NCBI GenBank assembly: GCA_964567545.1
Contig: CAZMNB010000010.1
Span: forward strand, 1 to 28,084
From: UBA7398 sp964567545
GTDB taxonomy: Bacteria; Actinomycetota; Actinomycetes; Nanopelagicales; Nanopelagicaceae
Length of the DNA stretch: 28,084 bases
Direction: 5' to 3'
Shown one piece after another: positions 8,441 through 13,405 of the stretch. The position numbers and the translations under genes were made by a program. The notes under the pieces are model-generated. The model was given only the letters and a program-made list of their open reading frames with translations. It searched no databases and was not told the origin of the DNA. Each line of letters begins with the position of its first letter. Within the stretch, counting starts at the first letter, position 1.

Positions 8441-9933
8441 CGGAGGCGATCTTGGCTGCACTAGATGAAGAGCAACGCGCAGTTGCACTTGCAGTACATG
8501 GACCGGTCGCTGTAATTGCTGGTGCGGGAACTGGAAAAACTCGCGCAATTACCCATCGATTGGCTTATGCCGTCGATATCGGAATCGTTGATCCAAATAA
8601 GATCTTGGCGTTGACTTTTACCGCTCGTGCAGCTGGCGAAATGCGGGCCCGGCTTAGAACTTTGGGAATTCCAAATGTAGCAGCGCGAACTTTTCACGCT
8701 GCAGCTTTAAAGCAATTGATGTATTTCTGGCCTCATGTATTAGGTGGTCGCTTCCCTTCACTCTTAACTTCCAAAACTGGTTTCATCACGGAGGCAATTA
8801 ATCGGGCGGAAGTGAATGCGCCTAAAAACAATGCGCTGATGCGTGATATCGCAAGTGAAATCGAATGGGCAAAAGTTCTCGGGTTTGCACCAGCGGAATA
8901 TCCAGAGGCTGCAAATAATTACTCGCGCTCGGTAAAAGTTAGCGGAAATCGCTGCAATTCTGCGGATATTGCCAAAATTTATCAAGCNNNNNNNNNNNNN
9001 NNNNNNNNNNNNNNNNNNNNNNNNNNNNNNNNNNNNNNNNNNNNNNNNNNNNNNNNNNNNNNNNNNNNNNNNNNNNNNNNNNNNNNNATTTACTCCTTTG
9101 CAGGAGCAACCCCAGCCTTTTTATTAAATTTCACTAGTCGATATCCCGAAGCTGAAGTAATTCGATTGAACCGTGGTTACCGTTCATCACCAGAAATTAT
9201 TAATACGGCAAATGCAATTTTACGCAACTCGTTACTTGGTCATGAATTATCGGCACATAATGATCATGGCGATCGCCCAACGGTTCATAAATTTGCTAGC
9301 GAACAGGATGAAGCTAACGCAGTTATTTCGGCAATAAAAAATGATTTAGAGAGCGGGATAGTTGCGCAAGATATTGCAATTCTGGCTCGCACAAATTCAC
9401 AACTGGAAGTTCTGGAGAAAGCTTTTATTGCGGCAGGGATTGAACACCAAGTTAAGAACTCAGAAAGGTTCTTCAATCGGACACAAGTTCGAGATTTAAT
9501 GAAAGTTATTAGAAATGCATCGGTGTTATCTGAAGTAAATGGCGATTGGTTAAATGATTTGATTTGCGCAATCAAACCATTCGGTGATGGCGAGTACGTC
9601 AGAGCGTTTATGCAATTAGGGCGGGAACTTTCCCAAGAAGGCGTTAACTCGCTCCGCGGATATTTACGCGAACTAGAAGATCGCGCGGAACAGAACAATC
9701 CGCCAACCCTGCCGGGCGTCGCACTAGCAACGTTGCATGCTGCAAAAGGCTTGGAGTGGGAACGAGTTTATTTAGTTGGCGTAAGTGAAGGGGTGCTGCC
9801 ATGGAGCGAGCCAATCGAAGAAGAGCGCCGACTTTTTTATGTTGGATTAACTCGCGCAAAGCGTTCGCTAACGCTTACCTATCACCAGAGGCCGAGCCGA
9901 TTCCTGGCGGAAGCGGGCTTGGTTAGCCCGTAA
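8428..9933 (+). CDS. uvrD2: UvrD2-like SF1A DNA helicase, interrupted by an assembly gap, no HRDC domain
   Basis: This is a 3'-5' DNA helicase of the UvrD/PcrA/Rep family. Walker A is AGAGTGKT (31-38) and motif Ia lies around LALTFTARAAGEM. After the gap the end of motif III (IYSFAGA), motif IV (LNRGYRSSPEI), motif V (ATLHAAKGLEWE) and motif VI (LFYVGLTRAK) are intact. The 100-N gap removes the expected Walker B DEYQD and most of motif III. The reading frame happens to continue across it, but the true missing length is unknown. From family spacing I would expect roughly 80-90 residues there, not 34. The protein ends about 25 residues after motif VI, so the tetracysteine linker and HRDC domain found in mycobacterial UvrD2 are absent. 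Its start overlaps nudC by 13 nt. The position between nudC and whiB7 supports the UvrD2 assignment. Confidence 0.85.
   Translation: MAQLAEAILAALDEEQRAVALAVHGPVAVIAGAGTGKTRAITHRLAYAVDIGIVDPNKILALTFTARAAGEMRARLRTLGIPNVAARTFHAAALKQLMYFWPHVLGGRFPSLLTSKTGFITEAINRAEVNAPKNNALMRDIASEIEWAKVLGFAPAEYPEAANNYSRSVKVSGNRCNSADIAKIYQXXXXXXXXXXXXXXXXXXXXXXXXXXXXXXXXXXIYSFAGATPAFLLNFTSRYPEAEVIRLNRGYRSSPEIINTANAILRNSLLGHELSAHNDHGDRPTVHKFASEQDEANAVISAIKNDLESGIVAQDIAILARTNSQLEVLEKAFIAAGIEHQVKNSERFFNRTQVRDLMKVIRNASVLSEVNGDWLNDLICAIKPFGDGEYVRAFMQLGRELSQEGVNSLRGYLRELEDRAEQNNPPTLPGVALATLHAAKGLEWERVYLVGVSEGVLPWSEPIEEERRLFYVGLTRAKRSLTLTYHQRPSRFLAEAGLVSP
8988..9087. other. Assembly gap (100 N) inside uvrD2
   Basis: There are exactly 100 undetermined bases, the conventional placeholder for a gap of unknown size. 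It falls within the helicase domain of uvrD2 and hides motif II and most of motif III. The true length cannot be read from the window. Confidence 0.98.
9914..9930 (+). terminator. Weak hairpin at the uvrD2 3' end
   Basis: CGGGCT/AGCCCG forms a 6-bp stem with a TGGTT loop immediately before the uvrD2 stop codon. It is followed by TAATTAATT instead of a true T-tract, so termination here would be inefficient. It separates uvrD2 from the whiB7 leader promoter. Confidence 0.3.
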
Positions 9934-9942
9934 TTAATTGAC

Positions 9943-9972
9943 TTGCGCCACTCTCTACCCATGGTTTACTCT
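9943..9972 (+). promoter_or_regulatory. Candidate promoter of the whiB7 leader
   Basis: A -35-like TTGCGC (9943-9948), an 18-bp spacer and a -10 TACTCT (9967-9972) predict a start near 9979. That gives a leader of about 345 nt before whiB7. An A+T-rich stretch TAATTAATTGAC lies directly upstream of the -35. WhiB7 proteins bind A+T-rich sequence next to the -35 through their AT-hook, so autoregulation is plausible. A second -35-like TTGACT at 9938 would give a 23-bp spacer, too long for the same -10. Confidence 0.5.
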
Positions 9973-10023
9973 TACCGCTCAACGTTTTACCCAGCGTAAA
10001 ACACGAATATCTGGAGGCAAAAG

Positions 10024-10203
10024 ATGAGCGCAACGCTTATCGCAAGCAAAGGCACCGCTGTTGCGGGCTGGCGCGCGCCTGCTCTCCGCCGAGATAACCA
10101 TTCACATTCTCGCGTTCTGGTCGCAAATAGTTTTACGAGCTATTTCGCAACCAAGAACTATTCGGCCAAGGCCTACCAAGGCACCTGGAGCGCTATCGGT
10201 TAA
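10024..10203 (+). CDS. Leader ORF (59 codons) of the whiB7 attenuator
   Basis: ATG at 10024 is preceded by a near-perfect Shine-Dalgarno GGAGG (10013-10017) at a 6-nt spacing, and TAA lies at 10201-10203. The product (59 aa, starting MSATLIASKG and ending YQGTWSAIG) is basic and rich in Ala, Ser and aromatic residues. I recognise no protein domain, signal peptide or membrane segment. Its stop codon is 23 nt before a strong intrinsic terminator that precedes whiB7. In Mycobacterium whiB7 and Streptomyces wblC, translation of a short uORF controls early termination in the leader, and ribosome-stalling antibiotics release it. This ORF sits exactly where such a uORF should be. It could also encode a small protein with its own function. 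The strong ribosome site supports real translation. Confidence 0.7.
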   Translation: MSATLIASKGTAVAGWRAPALRRDNHSHSRVLVANSFTSYFATKNYSAKAYQGTWSAIG

Positions 10204-10231
10204 TTAAAAACCGAGAGGAACCCCAGGGGCC
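10180..10231 (+). promoter_or_regulatory. Possible antiterminator pairing in the whiB7 leader
   Basis: GGCACCTGG (10180-10188, within the last uORF codons) can pair with CCAGGGGCC (10223-10231): eight base pairs around one A/G mismatch. This would sequester the 5' arm of the terminator (10227-10231). A ribosome finishing the uORF would cover the upstream strand and allow the terminator to form. A ribosome stalled earlier would leave it free to pair and let transcription reach whiB7. This is inferred by eye from base pairing only. Confidence 0.45.
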
Positions 10232-10261
10232 ACGAATCCAAAAGGATTCGGGCCCTTTTTT
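10227..10261 (+). terminator. Intrinsic terminator in the whiB7 leader (attenuator)
   Basis: GGGCC-A-CGAATCC (10227-10239), loop AAAA, then GGATTCG-GGCCC (10244-10255) forms a 12-bp stem with one bulged A. It is followed by six T (10256-10261). It lies after the leader ORF and 65 nt before the whiB7 start, with no other gene between. Confidence 0.9.
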
Positions 10262-10325
10262 CATTTCACCAGAAATAACCGAAAGAAATAAACCAGCAGT
10301 ACTTATCGAAAGGCAAGGTGAGGAC

Positions 10326-10739
10326 ATGACCGTTCTCTTCAGTGAACTATTAATCCCAGGTTGGACCGAAGGCGAAAATGCAAAGATTGGTTTAGACGCA
10401 GTTACCGGCAACTACGGATCCACATATGGTGATAGCGGCGCAACCACATTGCCATGTCATAACACTGACCCAGAAACCTTCTTCTCAGATAAGCCTGCCG
10501 AGATTTCATATGCGAAGGCGCTCTGTGGCGATTGCCCAGTGCAACGCGCCTGCTTACAAGGAGCCCTCTCTCGACAAGAACCAGTTGGCGTATGGGGTGG
10601 CGAACTTTTTGAAGATGGCAAAGTAATCGCGGCAAAGCGAATGCCTGGTCGACCAAGAAACGGTCGACTAGGAAATATTGTGGAATCAACGGTTGCCGCA
10701 GTCGATTTTGCAGAGTTGATGGAGTCGGTAGCGAGCTGA
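10326..10739 (+). CDS. whiB7: WhiB7-like redox-sensing transcription factor with AT-hook
   Basis: This is a WhiB-family [4Fe-4S] regulator. The four cluster ligands are C44, C67, C70 and C76 (spacing CX2CX5C after the first), followed by the turn GVWGGELF (88-95). A Gly-Arg-Pro AT-hook, PGRPRNGR (107-114), follows; this element separates WhiB7 from other Wbl proteins. WhiB7 binds the housekeeping sigma factor and A+T-rich promoter DNA and activates intrinsic antibiotic-resistance genes. Beyond the AT-hook this protein carries about 23 extra residues, and before the first cysteine about 43, making it longer (137 aa) than mycobacterial WhiB7. The start ATG has the ribosome site AGGTGAGG just upstream (around 10314-10321). 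The position downstream of uvrD2 and behind an attenuator leader matches known whiB7 loci. It is convergent with the next gene. Confidence 0.88.
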   Translation: MTVLFSELLIPGWTEGENAKIGLDAVTGNYGSTYGDSGATTLPCHNTDPETFFSDKPAEISYAKALCGDCPVQRACLQGALSRQEPVGVWGGELFEDGKVIAAKRMPGRPRNGRLGNIVESTVAAVDFAELMESVAS

Positions 10740-10755
10740 ATTGAATTAGTTGCTA

Positions 10756-11913
10756 CTAGAACCAATGGCAACCACATTCGTTATGGAAACCCCATCGCGA
10801 GCGGGTTGGTTGTGAAATGCGCTCAACTTGGAATTGGGTAGTCGCTCCGAGAAAATCGGAGGTCCCACAATCTGCAAATTGCGCTACCTCAAGAGCTACT
10901 AAGCCAGCAATAAATGTAGCAACTGCTGCCGGAACTTCACGGGGCGGCAGCAGTTTGCGAGATTGTAAAACTTCATAACTCTTAAAATCTCGATCTCTAA
11001 TGGTTAATTCGATACAACGTAAGCACGGGGTTTTCCCGGAGTGAACCATCGGACCAATTGAAAATTTTCCACATGAGAGTTCATCGATAATTAGAAATGG
11101 GACTGGCTCCGACATCCATCTTTGTAAGTAATCTGCCTTTGGAAAACCTATTGAAATAATGAGTTTTGGGGTAAATATTCGAGCTCTATTTTTCCCAGCG
11201 CTGGCAGATCTAGATTTTGGAAATAGGGAGCAATGAGTGGCCATCTCCTTGATAGCAAATGACTTTTCTACACCAATATCGCTATTGCGTAGATAATTCC
11301 CCGAAAGGTCTAACGCGGAAAATTTACCTTCGCCATCAGATTTTTTCTCAAAGTCGGAGTAATAAATAGATTGAAAACCAGTAGCCAATAGGGCAGCCCC
11401 GATGTTTATCCCGATTCTAGATTTTCCAAAAATTAAAACTGGAAATTCAGTTCGATTCTGCATTACTGAAATTCCACTATCGAGCGCGCCAAGTCGCCAG
11501 GTTGCAATTTCTAATTCAGGTAATAAGCGCTCAGTTATCGTGGCAATGGAACCATCGAGCGCACCGCTTTCGTGCTTTGTTTCAAAGCGGTTACTTAAAA
11601 TCAGTCGAGGTTCAACCAAATCTATTAACCCTGATTTTAATAACTGCTCCGTAATCGATTTTAGTAACTGGATCTGCGCACCAGATCGCTCGGAAATATC
11701 GATGAGCGTAGTTTTCCCAGTGAAATAAGTAAGTACTTTCAATAGAAAGGCGGGAGAATAGTCACCTTCAAGTATGACACCGCGGGATTTTCCGCCAACA
11801 TAAATTCCCAAGCCATTGGAGTTAGTAACTCGGTTACTCTTGCTTGTAATCGAACTCGCGCTAACCCCGGATTTAAATCGAGGTTGAGATTTTTCAGTAA
11901 TTTGATGGCTCAT
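10756..11913 (-). CDS. Orphan ThiF/cyclodehydratase-like zinc protein
   Basis: This 385-aa protein has a Rossmann-like ThiF/E1-related centre (LIFGKSRIGINIGAALLATG, from residue 160) and a C-terminal block GPMVHSGKTPCLRC followed by RDRD. That block is typical of the leader-binding, E1-like half of azole-forming cyclodehydratases (TOMM clusters). C297, C300, C380 and C382 would form the usual structural zinc site, with the final CGCHWF closing the protein. No precursor peptide, YcaO or oxidase gene is present nearby, so a peptide-modifying role is not supported. Actinobacterial genomes carry a related orphan gene in this same neighbourhood (Rv3196-like, from memory). The glycine-rich nucleotide loop is degenerate. 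The start ATG lacks a clear ribosome site. Function is unknown. Confidence 0.7.
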   Translation of the reverse strand: MSHQITEKSQPRFKSGVSASSITSKSNRVTNSNGLGIYVGGKSRGVILEGDYSPAFLLKVLTYFTGKTTLIDISERSGAQIQLLKSITEQLLKSGLIDLVEPRLILSNRFETKHESGALDGSIATITERLLPELEIATWRLGALDSGISVMQNRTEFPVLIFGKSRIGINIGAALLATGFQSIYYSDFEKKSDGEGKFSALDLSGNYLRNSDIGVEKSFAIKEMATHCSLFPKSRSASAGKNRARIFTPKLIISIGFPKADYLQRWMSEPVPFLIIDELSCGKFSIGPMVHSGKTPCLRCIELTIRDRDFKSYEVLQSRKLLPPREVPAAVATFIAGLVALEVAQFADCGTSDFLGATTQFQVERISQPTRSRWGFHNECGCHWF

Positions 11914-12021
11914 AGCCCAACCATGGGCGATTTTATATTTAATCCGATTTTAGCTACTTAATTCTGTGGAGTAGCCCGACTAAGAATCCAAAGCGTTGAT
12001 GGCAACTGCTGTTACGGTAAT

Positions 12022-12060
12022 AAAAAAGTCGAGGAAGCCCCGCAACGGGACGCCCTCGAC
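12022..12060 (-). terminator. Intrinsic terminator after the DUF5679 gene
   Basis: On the minus strand GGTCGAGG...CCTCGAC (arms 12054-12060 and 12028-12034) encloses a second G+C-rich hairpin and is followed by six T (12022-12027). It lies 22 nt after the stop of the small zinc-ribbon gene. Confidence 0.88.
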
Positions 12061-12082
12061 CTTAAATCGTTTTGGAAAAGCT

Positions 12083-12244
12083 TTATTGCGCTTTGCCGAG
12101 AATGCGGTTCACCTTGGTGCCACATGTTGGGCAAATACCCTGTGCCATGCGACGACCTGACTCGGAGACTTTTACGTTTCCTTCGAACTCGCGCTTCGCT
12201 TTGCATTTAACGCAGTAAGCCTCGCCTTTATATGTCTCTGCCAT
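12083..12244 (-). CDS. Small double-CxxC zinc-ribbon protein (DUF5679)
   Basis: The product is 53 aa starting MAETYKGEAYCVKCKAKREF and ending RILGKAQ. Two CxxC knuckles (CVKC at 11-14 and CPTC at about 38-41) imply one zinc ribbon. The sequence matches the pattern of DUF5679, a family of about 50-60 aa found widely in Actinobacteria with unknown function. It has a strong ribosome site AGGAG (12251-12255) six nt before the ATG and its own terminator, so it is probably a separate, well-expressed transcription unit. It has no membrane segment. The high proportion of basic residues would suit nucleic-acid or ribosome contact, but that is only inference. Confidence 0.85.
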   Translation of the reverse strand: MAETYKGEAYCVKCKAKREFEGNVKVSESGRRMAQGICPTCGTKVNRILGKAQ

Positions 12245-12321
12245 TTTTTTCTCCTATCGTCGCAAGCCGATTCGAGAGCCTCCCGCTATCGCCGTGCGAA
12301 TGCGCTCACGATACCCCCGAG

Positions 12322-12353
12322 CCACGCTTAAACGCTTGATTAGGTAGGCGTGG
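12322..12353. other. Hairpin between the YgjP and DUF5679 genes
   Basis: CCACGC (12322-12327) and GCGTGG (12348-12353) are inverted copies separated by 20 nt. A run of T at 12359-12365 follows on the plus strand, but no plus-strand gene precedes it. On the minus strand, where the genes lie, no T-tract follows, so it is not a clear terminator for YgjP. It may be an RNA processing hairpin between the two genes. Confidence 0.3.
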
Positions 12354-12363
12354 GGTGGTTTTT

Positions 12364-13056
12364 TTACGCTCGCGCCCCCGATTCATACCCTTCTAGGAAG
12401 GCGCTGGCCCGTTCGCCATCGCTAAAGCGCTCTAAGAGCTCTGTGAAGGCCTTTCCATGGTCGGGAATGCGAAGATGGATCAGTTCATGGACTAGGAGAT
12501 AATCGATGACATAACTTGGCGCTCCGTTTAGCCGTTCAGAAATTCGAATGGTCCGGTCAACGGTGGTACATGATCCCCATCTTTCATTCATTGCTCGCCA
12601 GGTAACGCTGGCTGGTCTTTCGTTAAATTCTGGAAGGTAGATGGCGAGTAATTCAATTGCTCTCTCACTCAGCTCACTATCACTAGTTCGTTCTCGAGCC
12701 TCTCGAGTTAAAACTCGCTGAACCATCTCCGGGATTAAGTCGGCCACTTGGCCGCGCGGTAAGGTGGCTGGAATCTGAATCACGATTGCGCCTTGCTCTC
12801 GATAAGCGCTAATTGATCGGCTCCGGCGGGTATTTCTAATAACTCGGATCTCGGCACCGGCAGTCGAAGGTGAAGCTGGGATTCGAACTTCTGGGGCGAT
12901 TGGAATCAGTGATTTCCCGCCGCGTAAGCGTTTTGGGGCACGAGCCTTCTTATCGATTTGCGAGTTGGGCACATCAGCGAAGTTAGCGGGAAATAACTCC
13001 GCCTGAATGAAGTTATCCAGAGAAAAGGACCTGGCGTTTTTATCCACTATTCCCAC
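12364..13056 (-). CDS. YgjP-type (DUF45) zinc metallopeptidase
   Basis: The C-terminal half carries the YgjP/WLM metallopeptidase signature RWGSC (159-163) followed by HELIHL...DHGKAF. The gluzincin-like motif H190-E191-x-x-H194 has a further His at 200 as metal ligand. The first 65 or so residues are variable and basic and probably not part of the catalytic fold. There is no membrane segment or signal peptide. The physiological substrate of this family is not established. The chosen start is GTG at 13056. A second GTG at 13047 would shorten it by three residues, and neither has a convincing ribosome site. A DnaA-box-like 9-mer (13040-13048) lies within the first codons. The next minus-strand gene downstream is the DUF5679 gene, about 120 nt away. 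Confidence 0.85.
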   Translation of the reverse strand: MGIVDKNARSFSLDNFIQAELFPANFADVPNSQIDKKARAPKRLRGGKSLIPIAPEVRIPASPSTAGAEIRVIRNTRRSRSISAYREQGAIVIQIPATLPRGQVADLIPEMVQRVLTREARERTSDSELSERAIELLAIYLPEFNERPASVTWRAMNERWGSCTTVDRTIRISERLNGAPSYVIDYLLVHELIHLRIPDHGKAFTELLERFSDGERASAFLEGYESGARA

Positions 13057-13134
13057 TCTCTTTCAAACTGGCTCGTCCACTGCTTATTATGAGTTATCCA
13101 CTTAAAGGTTCGAGTTATCAACACCTTATCAACA
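13040..13134 (+). other. Cluster of four DnaA-box-like 9-mers
   Basis: TTATCCACT occurs at 13040-13048 and 13094-13102, and TTATCAACA at 13115-13123 and 13126-13134, all in the same orientation. Each differs from the consensus TTATCCACA by one base. A fifth, weaker copy (TTATCAACC) lies on the opposite strand at 13280-13288. An A+T-rich stretch follows (about 13180-13260). No dnaA, dnaN or rpmH is nearby, so this is not obviously oriC. It might be a DnaA-titration site or DnaA-controlled promoter region upstream of the YgjP gene. Confidence 0.4.
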
Positions 13135-13281
13135 GCCATTTTTTCTCTCTCTGGAATCTTAAGGATTGCTTGAGAGTTATTACGATTTTAAATTGTTATA
13201 ACCGAATGAGAATATTTTCATAATTCTGAGCGCCGGCATTGATGAGTTTGAATTTAATTTATGAAAGTCACTAGGCAAAGG

Positions 13282-13310
13282 TTGATAATTGTCTGTGAGT
13301 ATCGTACTTT
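13282..13310 (+). promoter_or_regulatory. Sigma-A-like promoter of the candidate small RNA
   Basis: TTGATA (13282-13287), a 17-bp spacer and TACTTT (13305-13310) form the best consensus promoter in the window. It predicts a start near 13317, immediately before the 5' arm of the structured RNA. The -35 overlaps a reverse DnaA-box-like 9-mer (13280-13288). Confidence 0.7.
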
Positions 13311-13316
13311 GCGGTT

Positions 13317-13395
13317 ACGAAGTCCTCGGATAACCGTTCATTATCTGCAAGGGGAAGGCAGATAACGAATCGTGCGCCCGAGGGCTTCGCTTTTT
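13317..13395 (+). ncRNA. Candidate structured small RNA, about 80 nt, class unknown
   Basis: The predicted transcript folds into a long rod. CGAAGTCCTCGG (13318-13329) pairs with CCGAGGGCTTCG (13378-13389) for 12 bp with one G-U. Inside, TTATCTGC (13341-13348) pairs perfectly with GCAGATAA (13358-13365), and a further four pairs extend it past one A/C mismatch. The apical loop is the purine stretch AAGGGGAAG. A T-tract (13391-13395) follows the closing stem, so the stem doubles as a terminator. With the promoter at 13282-13310 the unit is complete. I looked for tRNA, SRP RNA, tmRNA, RNase P, 6S and 6C features and saw none. It ends 11 bp from the stop of the convergent DUF2342 gene, so an antisense effect on that mRNA is also possible. 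The remainder of the 349-bp gene-free stretch 13057-13405 holds the DnaA-like boxes and A+T-rich DNA. Confidence 0.65.
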
Positions 13396-13405
13396 AATTT
13401 GAAAG

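Noticed and set aside
10402..10777. Other open frames over and opposite whiB7
   Set aside because: They lack ribosome sites and recognisable domains and lie in frames shadowed by a clear WhiB family gene.
10756..11913. Part of a TOMM/azole peptide cluster
   Set aside because: No YcaO, dehydrogenase or precursor peptide gene is present in the window; the neighbours are housekeeping and stress genes.
12322..12365. Terminator for the YgjP gene
   Set aside because: The T-run lies on the plus strand after the stem, while YgjP is on the minus strand, and no plus-strand gene precedes it. Listed as a hairpin only.
13040..13134. Reading the DnaA-like boxes as the replication origin
   Set aside because: No dnaA, dnaN, recF, rpmH or parAB genes are nearby, and none of the 9-mers is a perfect consensus. 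I kept it only as a box cluster.
13317..13395. Signal recognition particle RNA, 6C RNA, tmRNA or a tRNA
   Set aside because: There is no GGAAG...AGCAG asymmetric loop of SRP RNA, no C6 loops, no tRNA cloverleaf and no tag ORF. The loop AAGGGGAAG only superficially recalls the SRP tetraloop region.
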